A DNA stretch of 54,393 bases from Pedobacter agri PB92 (GCF_000258495.1 NZ_AJLG01000007.1:1-54393); one strand, 5' to 3'; shown: positions 25,836 through 37,000, numbered from the stretch's first letter. Translations and numbers: made by a program. Notes: a model not told the origin generated them from the letters alone.

Positions 25836-27064
25836 TGAAAATTCTTACTGTTGTTTATAATCTTGAACAGGGAGGTACCCAAAGAGCTGCTCAGACATTT
25901 TGTGAAGCGTATTTCAGACTAAGGAATGATAGCAGAATGTTAGCATTATATGCTGGTGGTCAAAGAGCGGTTGATCTGAAACAGGCTGGAATTAATGTAA
26001 ATGTTGGTGTATCAGAAAGTTATTTATTGGAGTTAAAGAAATGGTCTCCGGATGTAGTCCATCTACACTCACATGCAATTAAAGGAGTTGATATTTTGAA
26101 GATCAGAGAAATGTGTCCATCTGCGGTATTTATTGAAACTAATGTTTTTTCTGCACTCTCTGATTATTCTGAAGACATGCTAAAATATTCTTTCCAACTT
26201 TCTGAATGGTGCAATTATCTTTATATCTCAAGAGGCGGGAATAAAAAAAAGTCTTTGGTATTACCGAATCCTGTAGAGGTAAATAATTTCAAGAAATCAA
26301 ATGCTGAAGACCGTGCTAATTTCAGGAGATACTACAATATACCTGAAGAGACTTTTGTATTGGGCAAAATCGGTCAAAGTTTTGGAGGCAAATGGTCAAA
26401 GTATTTAATTGATACTTTAGAGATGTTCGTTAACACAATATCTACAAACGTAATTATGATTTTAGTTAGTCCCAGTCAGCAACTTCTAAATTATGTTAAA
26501 GAGAGAAGCCTAAGCGATTACGTAATTCATATCAATAAGATTACAGGAGATAAGTTATTATGCGATTGTTATTCAAGCATCGATGTGTTTGTTCATGCTT
26601 CCAGTCAAGGTGAAAGTTTTGGTTATGTGTTAGCAGAATCCCTACTGTGCGAAACTCCGGTTGTTGTATTAAATACGCCTTGGGCAGATAATTCACAAGC
26701 AGAGGTAGTTGGAGATGCTATTGGCGGATTTTGTGTAAATAATAGGCAAGAAATGTTTAATTCTATCTGTAGACTTTATGAAAATGTTTCACTAAGAATC
26801 GAATTAGGCAAAAAGGGTAGGAATAGGATCGTTTCCATTTATGATTCGATAAAGATTGCTAAAAAATGTTTAAGCTATCTTTCTCATGAGTATGAAACTT
26901 CAAAAACAATTACCTTGAATTCTTTAGAAGGTGTAAAAAACTTCAAGTTTTTTGATAAACAGATTGTAATATTTCTGCTTTGGCTTAAGTTAAAGGTTAA
27001 ATTATTTCATAGAGGATCTAATTTCTTATTAAAAAAATTTCTTGGATTTCAATTTGATTTTTAA
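25835..27064 (+). CDS. Glycosyltransferase family 4, system B (first)
   Basis: A 409-residue GT-B enzyme. The N-terminal motif NLEQGGTQRAAQTFCEAYF is the Gly-rich nucleotide loop of GT4. VVHLHSHAIKGVDIL lies near residue 75. The donor domain carries VFVHASSQGESFGYVLAESLLCETPVV, with the E-x7-E motif. A basic, aromatic C-terminal tail (residues about 365-409) may bind the membrane. It is coupled to wzx by a one-base overlap. Confidence 0.92.
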   Translation: MKILTVVYNLEQGGTQRAAQTFCEAYFRLRNDSRMLALYAGGQRAVDLKQAGINVNVGVSESYLLELKKWSPDVVHLHSHAIKGVDILKIREMCPSAVFIETNVFSALSDYSEDMLKYSFQLSEWCNYLYISRGGNKKKSLVLPNPVEVNNFKKSNAEDRANFRRYYNIPEETFVLGKIGQSFGGKWSKYLIDTLEMFVNTISTNVIMILVSPSQQLLNYVKERSLSDYVIHINKITGDKLLCDCYSSIDVFVHASSQGESFGYVLAESLLCETPVVVLNTPWADNSQAEVVGDAIGGFCVNNRQEMFNSICRLYENVSLRIELGKKGRNRIVSIYDSIKIAKKCLSYLSHEYETSKTITLNSLEGVKNFKFFDKQIVIFLLWLKLKVKLFHRGSNFLLKKFLGFQFDF

Positions 27065-27075
27065 CCTATCCAATT

Positions 27076-28017
27076 ATGAAAATAGATAAAACTGCAGTTC
27101 TTTTAATCACATTCAATCGGCCAGATACAACTAAGAGCGTCATCGAAGCAATTATAAAATACAACCCTGAGCGATTATATGTTTTTTCTGACGGTCCTCG
27201 TGAAAATAAGAAGGTTGAGGATTTAATTTTAATTAAACAAATAAGAGAATTAGTTAAATCTATTGATTGGAAGGGGGCCCTTTTTACAAGATTTATGGAA
27301 ACTAATCAAGGCTGTGGGCTCGGAGTTTCTGGTGCCATAAGCTGGGCATTTGAGAATGAGGAACAACTCATTATCCTAGAGGATGATTGCGTGCCATCAC
27401 AATCTTTTTTTGGTTTTTGCAATAAATTGTTAGATACATATGCTCATGATACCAGGATAATGCATATTGCTGGCACGCGTTGGAATGAAGAATATGAGGT
27501 TGATGATACCAGTTACTTTTTTAGTAAATATGCCCATATTTGGGGCTGGGCTACTTGGAAAAGATCGTGGATAAAGTACGATTTTTTAATGCAGGATTGG
27601 CCCGACTTTCGGCATAAGGGTTTACTTCATACCATCCTGGATAATTATTTTCCGCTTTATAAAAGGTGGGAATATATGTTCGATAATCTCTATAATCAGG
27701 CAAGAAAGCATACATGGGATTACCAATGGCAATTTGCTGTTTTCAAGAATAATGGGCTTTGCATTACTCCTGTTAAAAACCTTGTTACCAATATTGGAGA
27801 TGTTGGAGTGCATTTTAGTGAAACTACAAGTGCACATCATAGAAAACGTGATGAGATTGAAGAAGTATTAACTGAACCAAAGTATTTTCATTCTGCCTAC
27901 GAATTTGATAAATACCATGGACGTACATTCTACCTGAAGGGACGAAGTAAGTTCAAGCTTTTATATGATGCCACAGTTGCAAAAATATTATCTAAAGCTA
28001 AAAGCAAGGCTATATAA
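27076..28017 (+). CDS. GT-A fold glycosyltransferase (GNT-I/GT2-like), system B
   Basis: A protein of 313 residues. The opening VLLITFNRPDTTKSVIEAI, YVFSDGPRENKK near residue 37, the metal motif ILEDDCVPSQSFFGF near residue 100, and the aromatic stretch HIWGWATWKRSWIKYD near residue 155 mark the same family as the system A gene at 2643-3569. No membrane segment is seen. It overlaps the next GT4 by one base. Both systems have a member of this family, which suggests a similar linkage or a shared module. Confidence 0.87.
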   Translation: MKIDKTAVLLITFNRPDTTKSVIEAIIKYNPERLYVFSDGPRENKKVEDLILIKQIRELVKSIDWKGALFTRFMETNQGCGLGVSGAISWAFENEEQLIILEDDCVPSQSFFGFCNKLLDTYAHDTRIMHIAGTRWNEEYEVDDTSYFFSKYAHIWGWATWKRSWIKYDFLMQDWPDFRHKGLLHTILDNYFPLYKRWEYMFDNLYNQARKHTWDYQWQFAVFKNNGLCITPVKNLVTNIGDVGVHFSETTSAHHRKRDEIEEVLTEPKYFHSAYEFDKYHGRTFYLKGRSKFKLLYDATVAKILSKAKSKAI

Positions 28018-29252
28018 TGGCATTAAAAATATTACATATTACTTTTTCTGATAGCGGGGGCGCAGGCACCGCGGCGTTGAGATTGCATAAAGGGCTAAGT
28101 GGTATTGGTTTGCAAAGTAAAATTTTAGTGCTTGAAAAGAGAACTCAAACTACTGGCGTTTTTGAGTACCCCAAGAAAAATAGATATTTTATTTTGTTTT
28201 TGAGAGTGCTAAAAAAAATGCAGTTGCCACAAACGCTTGAGCATAGAAATGATAATTTATATAAGAGCTTTGATGGTGAATTTGAATATTTTTCCTTTGC
28301 CAGAACCTCATTCATTAATTTAGCCGAACATCCTCTTGTTAAAGAATGCGATGTTGTTAATTTACATTGGATTCCGAATTTTGTTGACTATCCTACTTTT
28401 TTCGAAAAATTGGAAAAACCAATTGTATGGACGCAGCATGATATGAATGCTTTCCAAGGCGGATTTCATTATAGAGAAGATAATATAAGAAATCCACACC
28501 TTCTTGCAATCAATCATGAACAATACTTATGTAAACTCGCTTCGATAAAAAATTTGCCTTCATCGAAGATGATTGTGGTTTCACCCTCAAAATGGCTTAT
28601 GAATGAGGCCCGATCTTCTGAGATTTTAAGGGGTTTTAGACATTTTCATATCCCTAATGGCTTAGATAGCAGTGTTTTCAACTTCAAAAAGCAACAGCCC
28701 TTAAAAGCTAAATTTAAATTAGATACAAATAAAATCACGGTTTTATTTATTTCAGAAACCGTAAAAAGCATACGTAAAGGTTTTAAGCATATTCTTGAAC
28801 TTATCGAGGATGATGAAGTTTCTTCAAGATTTCAGTTTGTAGCTGTAGGAAATATTAAGAAAGCTCAAAGAAAGAATAAGGTTTTATATCTGGGGAGCAT
28901 TCATTCGGAACAGGAAATTAGTGAAATATATAGTGCAGCAGATATCTATCTTTTACCGAGCAGAGAAGATAATTTCCCAAATGTTATGCTCGAAAGTCTG
29001 GCTTCAGGAACACCTGTGGTAGGTTTTAATATTGGTGGATTAAAAGATTTGATTGTGAATGGACAAAATGGCTATCTCTCCGATGAAATATCAACCGAAG
29101 GCTTAAAAGTATCACTTTTGCGTTGTGCCAATAAACTCAACATGTTCAATAGAAAACTTATTGCAGAAACTATTGGGGGAAGTTATAGTATACAGGTACA
29201 GGCAGAAGCTTATAAACATATTTATGAAGAAATTACGAGCCTTATTAACTGA
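28017..29252 (+). CDS. Glycosyltransferase family 4, system B (second)
   Basis: A 411-residue GT-B enzyme. It starts with ILHITFSDSGGAGTAALRLH, a Gly-rich loop often found in a Bacteroidota GT4 group. VVNLHWIPNFVDYP lies near residue 115 and VWTQHDMNAFQGGFHY near residue 140. The donor motif is LLPSREDNFPNVMLESLASGTPVVGF. The HDMNAFTGG-like segment is typical of this subgroup. It ends 2 nt before wzy, so translation is tightly linked. Confidence 0.92.
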   Translation: MALKILHITFSDSGGAGTAALRLHKGLSGIGLQSKILVLEKRTQTTGVFEYPKKNRYFILFLRVLKKMQLPQTLEHRNDNLYKSFDGEFEYFSFARTSFINLAEHPLVKECDVVNLHWIPNFVDYPTFFEKLEKPIVWTQHDMNAFQGGFHYREDNIRNPHLLAINHEQYLCKLASIKNLPSSKMIVVSPSKWLMNEARSSEILRGFRHFHIPNGLDSSVFNFKKQQPLKAKFKLDTNKITVLFISETVKSIRKGFKHILELIEDDEVSSRFQFVAVGNIKKAQRKNKVLYLGSIHSEQEISEIYSAADIYLLPSREDNFPNVMLESLASGTPVVGFNIGGLKDLIVNGQNGYLSDEISTEGLKVSLLRCANKLNMFNRKLIAETIGGSYSIQVQAEAYKHIYEEITSLIN

Positions 29253-29254
29253 TA

Positions 29255-30760
29255 ATGGAGATTAAAAAAACATCTATCGCTTCAACTTTACTTAAAATAA
29301 TCGCTCTTGCGATTATTGGACAGTTCACGTATTCAAAATTTCCCATTCCTGTTGTTTTGCTAGCATTATTTTTAATTACCCTAATTTTTTTTATCACGCT
29401 GTATAAAAAAGATTTCTTTGGTTTTTTAATGCAATTGTTTATCTGTAATCATTATACTTATGGATATGAAATTGGCGGCACATTTAACTTTGTAGCTTCC
29501 GTTGCATTGATCGCGTATTTATTGAGGTATGGAAATGAATTTTTTGGTAATATAACCTTACAAAAGAACACAGTATTTTTAATTTTAGGATTGGGTATTA
29601 TCCAAGTATTGTGTTTAATTGGAGGTAGTACTTCTACAGGTTTGAAAATTTCTTCCACCATTTGTTTTCTTAATTTTTTTTTCCTGTTTTATTATTGTTC
29701 TAAAGTTAATCTAGATGCCCAAAAATATATACAGTTTATATATATAACAGGGATATTCTTTTTATATATGTTCGTTAATGCAATTAATCAACGCTATGAT
29801 TACTTTGTATCACCAGTTGACTTTTTTCCTAACGTTGGGCCAAATGCGGAATGGGAATTAGGCATACCGAGGGCTGCTGGAACGTTAGGTAATTTTGAGT
29901 ATTATGCTGAATATTCAATATCTATTATTGCGATTTGCTTACCAGGAGTATTGAGTGGTTCTTTTAGAGCGGTGAGTAAAAGATTTTTTCTTTTTTCAAT
30001 AGGTTTATGTGGCTTAGGGGTCCTAGCTATTGTTTTATCTGGTACACGATCATCAATATTACTATTACCATTCCTTGTTTTGCTTACAATGGTTTTCCTT
30101 TATAGAAGACTCAGCATCAAAATTGTGCTGATTGGGGCATCAGCTGTAGCTTTATTTTTTGTTATCAATACAATTCACACCATTGTAGATTTCTCCATTT
30201 TTACCAAGAGAAGTGAGGAAGTTGATATGAAGCAAGTATCGCTGAAAAGTATATTGAGTGGTAAGGACATGAATCGTGGTGAGATTTTCGAATATGGATT
30301 TAAAAAAATTGAAAAGAATAGGGGATTACTTGGAAGTGGCTATTTTACAAACCGAAGGATGTACATTGTAGCCCATTTTGATAAGGTTAGACCGGATGAA
30401 ATTCCAGACTATCACAATCTTTACATGAGCGCCGTAGTGTTGTGGGGATACTTAGGAGCTATTCTGTTTTTATCGTTATTTTTTATTAGCATGTATCGCG
30501 GCTTTAAGCTCTATTTTAAGCTAAAGAAACACCAATTTTTCCTTGTAGATTTTTTACTTGGATTTAACCTGCTTTTCATGTTTCTAATGATTAATCAATT
30601 CAAAATTCAATTTATAAGAGATGCGAATTATTTTATGCTCATCCTGATTTTACTCTCAATTTATAATTCCTTAATATACCTATTATCTCAAAAAATTGTT
30701 GTAATACCAACTGAAAATTTAAAAGCATATGAAAATAGCAGTATTACTCGCCACATTTAA
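29255..30760 (+). CDS. wzy: O-antigen polymerase/ligase-type membrane protein (Wzy), system B
   Basis: A 501-residue hydrophobic protein with about 11-12 membrane segments. A long periplasmic loop lies near residues 310-385, and it ends in DYHNLYMSAVVLWGYLGAIL, which fits the Wzy_C pattern of a His or Asn followed by GxxG. SGTRSS near residue 265 matches the basic segment before the loop in many polymerases. It would join repeat units in the periplasm. Its last 32 nt overlap the start of the next gene in another frame. It is weakly related to the system A Wzy, so each system should recognise its own repeat. Confidence 0.88.
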   Translation: MEIKKTSIASTLLKIIALAIIGQFTYSKFPIPVVLLALFLITLIFFITLYKKDFFGFLMQLFICNHYTYGYEIGGTFNFVASVALIAYLLRYGNEFFGNITLQKNTVFLILGLGIIQVLCLIGGSTSTGLKISSTICFLNFFFLFYYCSKVNLDAQKYIQFIYITGIFFLYMFVNAINQRYDYFVSPVDFFPNVGPNAEWELGIPRAAGTLGNFEYYAEYSISIIAICLPGVLSGSFRAVSKRFFLFSIGLCGLGVLAIVLSGTRSSILLLPFLVLLTMVFLYRRLSIKIVLIGASAVALFFVINTIHTIVDFSIFTKRSEEVDMKQVSLKSILSGKDMNRGEIFEYGFKKIEKNRGLLGSGYFTNRRMYIVAHFDKVRPDEIPDYHNLYMSAVVLWGYLGAILFLSLFFISMYRGFKLYFKLKKHQFFLVDFLLGFNLLFMFLMINQFKIQFIRDANYFMLILILLSIYNSLIYLLSQKIVVIPTENLKAYENSSITRHI

Positions 30761-31580
30761 TCGAAAAGAGAAAACAATCGCCTGTATCAAAAGCCTGCTA
30801 GCGCAAGAGATTAAGAGCAACGTTCAGTTTGAAATTTTCTTAACAGACGATTGTTCATCAGATGGAACTGCAGAGGCGGTGGCAGAAATCTGGCCATATG
30901 CACACATTCTACATGGAAATGGAAAATTATTTTGGGCAGGAGGTATGCGCAACTCCTGGAGTGAAGCTTTGAAAAAGGGAGCTGATTTCTATCTTCTTTT
31001 AAATGATGATACTGTTCTAAATGTAAATGCTATACAAGTTTTATTAGATAGTTATAACAAAATTTATGCTAATGAGAACCTCCAGTCAATTTTAATCGGT
31101 AGCACCTCTGAATTTGAAAATAGTTCCATCTCATACGGTGGGAAAAAACTTATCTCGAAGTATAAAATTAAATATGCAGATGTATTTAGTGAAAAAGAGA
31201 TATTAGCTTGCGACCTAGGAAATGCAAATATTATGCTCGTTCCAGATAAAATAGTTAAAAGCATTGGCATACTCTCTCAGGCGTACAGTCATGGAATTGC
31301 TGATTTTGACTATACACTATACGCTAAGCGAAAAGGTTTTGGAGTACATGTGGCTCCAGGAGTGCTAGGCATTTGTACAGATGATCATGGCAATAATTGG
31401 AAATCACAAAAAACAACGTTATCTGAACGGATTAAGTATTTAAAAAGTCCGAAAGGCTTAGCTTATAAAGAATATCTTCATCTTACAAGAAAATTTTTTC
31501 CTATTTCATTACCGGAAACATTTGTTAAACTGTGGCTTAAAACATTTTTCCCCGTAATTTGGGACAAGTTCAAAGTCTAA
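30729..31580 (+). CDS. Glycosyltransferase family 2, system B
   Basis: A 283-residue GT-A enzyme. The nucleotide-binding start is VLLATFNRKEKTIACIKSLL, then EIFLTDDCSSDGTAEAV near residue 37 and the metal motif YLLLNDDTVLNVNAI near residue 95. The WAGGMRNSW segment resembles rhamnosyltransferase-type GT2 proteins. The start at 30729 lies inside wzy; MKIAVLLATFN is the natural family N-terminus, so the overlap is real. It contributes one sugar, identity unknown. Confidence 0.92.
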   Translation: MKIAVLLATFNRKEKTIACIKSLLAQEIKSNVQFEIFLTDDCSSDGTAEAVAEIWPYAHILHGNGKLFWAGGMRNSWSEALKKGADFYLLLNDDTVLNVNAIQVLLDSYNKIYANENLQSILIGSTSEFENSSISYGGKKLISKYKIKYADVFSEKEILACDLGNANIMLVPDKIVKSIGILSQAYSHGIADFDYTLYAKRKGFGVHVAPGVLGICTDDHGNNWKSQKTTLSERIKYLKSPKGLAYKEYLHLTRKFFPISLPETFVKLWLKTFFPVIWDKFKV

Positions 31581-31593
31581 CCTATTTATATAG

Positions 31594-32712
31594 ATGAAAA
31601 AATCGAAAATTCGTGTTTCGTATTTAACGCAGGTTCCTGGCCCCTACCGAGAAAGAATGCATGAGTTGGTGCATGAATCGGCAGATTTTACCTACGATGT
31701 TATTTATTGTGCCAAGTTAGAGCCAAACCGCAGCTGGAAGCTCTCCTACGGCAATTATCCCATTTATTTTTTAGCCGAGGTAGCGAAAACTTTCAGGCAT
31801 AATAATACTAATGTTTGGAAATTGTTAAATAAAACAAAACCCTCGGTATTAATTATCACAGCATTTAAACCTACTATGCTTTACGGTGTATTATGGTGTA
31901 TTCTTAATGGCAAAAAACTCATTGTATATAATGATGGTACCTATGATTCAGAATTACATCTATCATTTGTTCAGAAATTAATCAGAAAGTTTGTATATAA
32001 GCTTACTAGCTCATTTATGGCCCCGGGAAATGGCACGGTGGCACTCTATAAAAGTTACGGCGTAAGGAGTGAAAAGATTTTTCGAAGTTGTTTATGTGTT
32101 GATAACTCCAAACTTAAATACCAGCCACTACAGGAGAGGGAGTTTCATATCATGTACTCTGGACAGATAACAGAGCGAAAATTGCCGCTTTTTTTTGCTG
32201 ATGTGGCCATTGCTTTAAATAAACTTTTTCCGAAATTGAAAGTGCTTGTTGTAGGCGACGGTGTATTAAAAGATCAACTTTTGACTAAACTTGAGAATAA
32301 TCATGTAGATTTTCACTTTGCAGGTTTTCTTGATCAAAATACTCTGTTCGAATATTATGCAAAATCCAAATTGTTTTTATTTACTACCATGGATGATGTT
32401 TGGGGTATTGTTGCGAATGAAGCATGTGCGAGTGGTACGCCGGTTATTACAAGTAAGGATGCAGGGGTAGCAGGAGAACTGGTTGTTCATAATAGAAATG
32501 GCTATGTGCTTCCTTATGATGTAAGCGCTTGGGTCAGTCATATTTTAAATTTACTTCATGATCAGCAACTCTTAAGTAACTTCTCCAACCAGTCCATTAA
32601 CCTTGTTAAACAATATAATCATCAACAAGCTGCTGATGGGCTTATTGATGCTGTAAATTATGCTATAGGCGATAAAAACAGATTACCACAAGCTAACCCT
32701 ATAATTTCTTGA
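31594..32712 (+). CDS. Glycosyltransferase family 4, system B (third)
   Basis: A 372-residue GT-B enzyme. The N-terminus YLTQVPGPYRERMHELV is the form seen in a GT4 group that lacks the GG loop. KLIVYNDGTYDSELHLSFVQ lies near residue 110. The donor domain has MYSGQITERKLPLFFADV and LFTTMDDVWGIVANEACASGTPVI, with the E-x7-E motif. The GxYDS segment is similar to some galactosyl and fucosyl GT4 enzymes, but that does not fix the donor. Confidence 0.9.
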   Translation: MKKSKIRVSYLTQVPGPYRERMHELVHESADFTYDVIYCAKLEPNRSWKLSYGNYPIYFLAEVAKTFRHNNTNVWKLLNKTKPSVLIITAFKPTMLYGVLWCILNGKKLIVYNDGTYDSELHLSFVQKLIRKFVYKLTSSFMAPGNGTVALYKSYGVRSEKIFRSCLCVDNSKLKYQPLQEREFHIMYSGQITERKLPLFFADVAIALNKLFPKLKVLVVGDGVLKDQLLTKLENNHVDFHFAGFLDQNTLFEYYAKSKLFLFTTMDDVWGIVANEACASGTPVITSKDAGVAGELVVHNRNGYVLPYDVSAWVSHILNLLHDQQLLSNFSNQSINLVKQYNHQQAADGLIDAVNYAIGDKNRLPQANPIIS

Positions 32713-32714
32713 AA

Positions 32715-33857
32715 ATGTTAGTTACGGAATCTAAAAAACTTAACGTTTTATTTATTTTGCATTTACCTCCACCAATACACGGAGCCTCAATCGCCAATAC
32801 ATATATCAAAGAGAGTAAAATTATTAACAGTGAACATAATACCGATTACATTAGCTTAGCTACAAATACAGTTTTATCTCAAACTGGAAAAGGGAGTATT
32901 AGAAAAGCATTTAAGTTTTTATCTATCCTAGGGAAAATACTTAAACTTATTTCTACTAAAAATTATGATTTATGCTATCTTTCCCTTACTGCAAGTGGGC
33001 CAGCTTTTTACAAAGATTTAATAGTTGTTGCACTACTTAAACTTGCAAATAAAAAAATTCTATACCATTTCCATAATAAAGGTGTCGCACTAGCTAAGCA
33101 AAATAAAGTTAATGATGCTTTATACCGATTTGCTTTTAAAGGTACCAAGTCTATATTATTGTCAAAATATCTATATTCGGATATTCAAAGGTTTGTTAAG
33201 GAGACCGATGTTTTTTATTGCCCATACGGAATTCCTGTAAGCACTGTATGTACACAGAAAAAGCCTAAAGAAAAATCTTCCATTAATGCCATTTCACTAT
33301 TGTATCTATCAAATATGATGATAGAAAAAGGTGTTTACGATTTATTGCATGCTTGCGTATTATTAAAGAATCGAAATATTCCGTTTGTATGTAATTTTGT
33401 GGGTGGCTGGACCGATATCACTCCTGAAGAGTTCGACAAGTTTGTTGAAGAAAATGATCTTTCGATGCAAGTATTTGCTCATGGCCCAAAATACGCAACA
33501 GAGAAACTCAACTTTTTTAATCATGCCGATGTTTTTATTTTTCCAACATTTTATCATTATGAAACATTTGGTCTGGTTAATCTGGAAGCTATGCAACATA
33601 GCTTGCCAATTATCTCAACCCATGAGGGCGGCATACCTGATGTAATCTCAGACGGAAATACCGGGTTTTTAGTTCCCAAAAATACACCTGAAGCTATTGC
33701 TGAAAAAATTGTGTTTTTTGCTGAACACCCGGAACATGCCGAAGCGATGGGGCTAAAGGGTAAGCTACGGTTTGAAGAATATTTTACGATTGACAAATTC
33801 GAGCAAAATATATCTCAAGTGATCGGTTTTGCTGCTAAACAATCTTTTCAAATTTAG
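32715..33857 (+). CDS. Glycosyltransferase family 4, system B (fourth, last gene)
   Basis: A 380-residue GT-B enzyme from the ATG at 32715. A TTG at 32709 would overlap the previous stop and add two residues, but ATG is the likelier start in this group. The opening FILHLPPPIHGASIANTYI has the PPxHG motif of a common GT4 subgroup. YLSNMMIEKGVYDLLHA lies near residue 205. The donor motif is FPTFYHYETFGLVNLEAMQHSLP. It closes the system B operon. No clear terminator is visible in the 220 nt that follow. Confidence 0.9.
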   Translation: MLVTESKKLNVLFILHLPPPIHGASIANTYIKESKIINSEHNTDYISLATNTVLSQTGKGSIRKAFKFLSILGKILKLISTKNYDLCYLSLTASGPAFYKDLIVVALLKLANKKILYHFHNKGVALAKQNKVNDALYRFAFKGTKSILLSKYLYSDIQRFVKETDVFYCPYGIPVSTVCTQKKPKEKSSINAISLLYLSNMMIEKGVYDLLHACVLLKNRNIPFVCNFVGGWTDITPEEFDKFVEENDLSMQVFAHGPKYATEKLNFFNHADVFIFPTFYHYETFGLVNLEAMQHSLPIISTHEGGIPDVISDGNTGFLVPKNTPEAIAEKIVFFAEHPEHAEAMGLKGKLRFEEYFTIDKFEQNISQVIGFAAKQSFQI

Positions 33858-34077
33858 TTATTATTGTATTATTTTAAATACAATTCCTAAAAGGTGTTGT
33901 GTAATTTACAATAAATCAAGCGGTTATTATTAATAATGTCACTTATGTCATTGTATTGTATTATTTCGAGGTTTCTAAAACAATTTTTGTATCTAATGCA
34001 ATAAATTCCCATAAGTGTCTGTTCATAAGGTTAATTTTTATTAGTTTTAGCTAAATCAAACAATTTAACTTTTATAA

Positions 34078-37000
34078 ATGATTAATCGTCCCGTAAATCA
34101 TTTTGTAAATTTCTGTACTCTCAAATTATTTTTCCTAAGAACTTTTTTAGGTGCGGTGTTTGTGCTGTCTTATCATTTTTGTTTTGCAGATACTTACTAT
34201 TTTTCATCCGTTTCAGGAGATGACCGCAGGTCTGCTGTCGAAGCCCAAAACCCCAATACTCCCTGGAAAAGTATTGAAAAATTAAATGTTTTTTTTCCCA
34301 GTTTAAAGGCAGGCGATGCAGTAATGTTTAAGAGAGGAGAAACGTTTTATGGTTCCATTATTGTAAATGGCCATGGATCGGCAGGCAACCCAATTATCTT
34401 CTCTGCATTTGGTGTCGGAAATAATCCCATCATTACCGCATTTGTTACGCTTACAGAGTGGCAACCTGTTGGAAATGGAGTTTATGAAAGTCAGAACAAT
34501 TTGTTAGGTAGCAATGTGAATGTTTTGGTTCTTAATAATCAAGCCCAGGAGATGGGCCGATACCCTAATGCATCAGCAACGAATAAAGGGTGGCTAACAA
34601 TTAAATCACACAATAATAATTCCATAACAGATCCTAATAATACTTCAGGGATTAACTGGAAAGGTGCAGAAATTGTGATTAGGAAAAATCACTGGATAAT
34701 TGATAGGCACATTATAAGTAATCAATCAGGAAATACAATTACATACATACAGACTAATGATACACACTATTATCCAACAGATGGATATGGATATTTTATT
34801 CAGAATGATTTGCGTACGCTTGATGCAATGGGTGAATGGTATTATAACCCAGCTACCAAGAAAATGTATATTTATTTTGGAACAAATTTACCTTCTTCTT
34901 TCGTAGTGCAGGCCAGCACAATTGATAATATCGTTTACGCTAATAAAGCTAATGGACAAAACGCTTATCTTACTTTTGAAAATTTAACCTTCAATGGCGC
35001 AAATGCCCATGCTTTTTCTTTAAGCTATGGAAGCAATATAGTCATTCGAAACTGTAATCTTGAATCTTCAGGCAATAGCGCAATCAGTGCATACCAATCC
35101 ACATACACAACGGTTGAGAAATGTATAATCAAAGGCGCTCAGAACAATGGAGTATACCTGAATGAAAAATGCCACAACTCAAAAGTTTCAAATAATACCA
35201 TCTCTAATACAATGAATTTTCCTGGATTAGGACAGAATGGAGATCATAAAGGGCTGGGCGTATATGTTGGCGGAGATAATATGCTTGTAGAATATAATAA
35301 TGTATTAAATACTGGTTACACAGGTATATATTTTGCCGGAGAATCCATTACTGTAAAAAATAATTTAGTTGACAATTTTTGTTTATTAAAAGATGATGGC
35401 AGTGGTATATATACATTTACGGGTAGCGCAAATACTAAATATTCAAACAGAAAAGTTATTGGTAACATTATTTTAAATGGTATTGGAGCACGAGAGGGGA
35501 GTGACGTCGCTATTGATTCAAAATCTGCACCGGCAAAGGGATTTTATGCTGATGATAACGCTACAGGAATTTTACTGGAAAGCAATACGATCTCGAAAAT
35601 CAGCGACCATGGAATTTTCATCCATAATGGGAGGGATATCAATTTACGTGCGAACACTGTCTTTAATAATACTGTTCAACTTGCTTTAGCACATGATGAA
35701 CTAGGCGAAGCAATTACCAATGTTTCCTCTACAGAAAATATTTTCTTTTCAAAAACATCCGATCAGCTTATAGGTAAATTTTCAAACAAAGATGCAGATA
35801 TTGCAGGCATGGGTAAGTTTGACAATAACTTTTATGTTCGTCCTTTCGATCAAGGGAATATTATCCAAACTGAACAATTTGCGCAATCATCATCTTATAC
35901 TTCCAAACTCTATGATCTTGAAAGCTGGAAATATAGCTTTAAGCAGGATGGTGCAACTAGCCCGAGTCCTGTTATTTTGCCTCAGTTTAAATTAAATAAT
36001 TATGTTGGTGGCAATAAGCTTGAAAACGGTAATTTCGATACTAATGCTAACGGGGTTATGTTTTATGCTTCATCGGGATCACCAACATCAGGATGGGATA
36101 ATACAAATAAGTTAGGTAGTGGAGGTTCTCTGAAGTTGACTAGCCCAAGTCCATCCTTTCTTTTAATAAATTTTGGGGCGGTTGACGTATCTAAAAAATA
36201 CATTCTCCGATTTAAAGTTGTTGGGAATAAAGAAGTAAACATCTCTGCATTTATCCGACAATTTAATAGTCCACATGCTGAAATTTCGAGTGTTAGTACA
36301 GTAAAAGTACTCACTACATCAAAAACATATGAGTGTTTATTTTCTTTTCCTAAAACTGAAGCAAATGCTTGTATCACCTTTAGTTCGCAAAATAATGACT
36401 TTACTTATTGGCTTGATAATATTGAATTTTACGAAGCAAGCGTAACAAACCACAACCCGGATGACTATATTTTATTTGAATACAATGCAACGCCAACTAC
36501 CAAAAGCGTTAATTTATCCGGTTCGTATATAGATCATAAAAATAGAGTCTATTCGGGATCTGTTAGCATTCCATCATATTCATCTATTGTGTTAATTAAG
36601 ACTTCTCCAACCTCAACACCTTCACCTCCGGTGGTAACTGGCGATAATGATAGGAAAACTTTAATCAGTACGCATGGTCAATTCCAGTCAGAAATAGTTT
36701 ACAGTGAAAATGGTGGTGGGTTTAAAGCCTATACTGATACAATAAAGGTAGGTGAGGTTGCTAGAGCAGCAGGCTATTGGAAGTTTAAAATAAAGGCAGC
36801 GAAGGAAAGAAACGAAAGTGATGAAGTGGGAAGCCCCGCATTTACGATCACCACTATAGTTACTCCTACGACCCCGATTTTAAACGCTGACGATATTGCC
36901 AATACCCTTACTGCCACCCACGACCAATATTCATCTGAGATTGTATTTAGTGAGAACGACGGAAGCTATCAAAGCTACACCGGAACAATCAGTGTGGGTA

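Noticed and set aside
32709..32714. TTG start for the last GT4 of system B
   Set aside because: An ATG follows two codons later and matches the family start; TTG starts are rare in this group. The difference is two residues.
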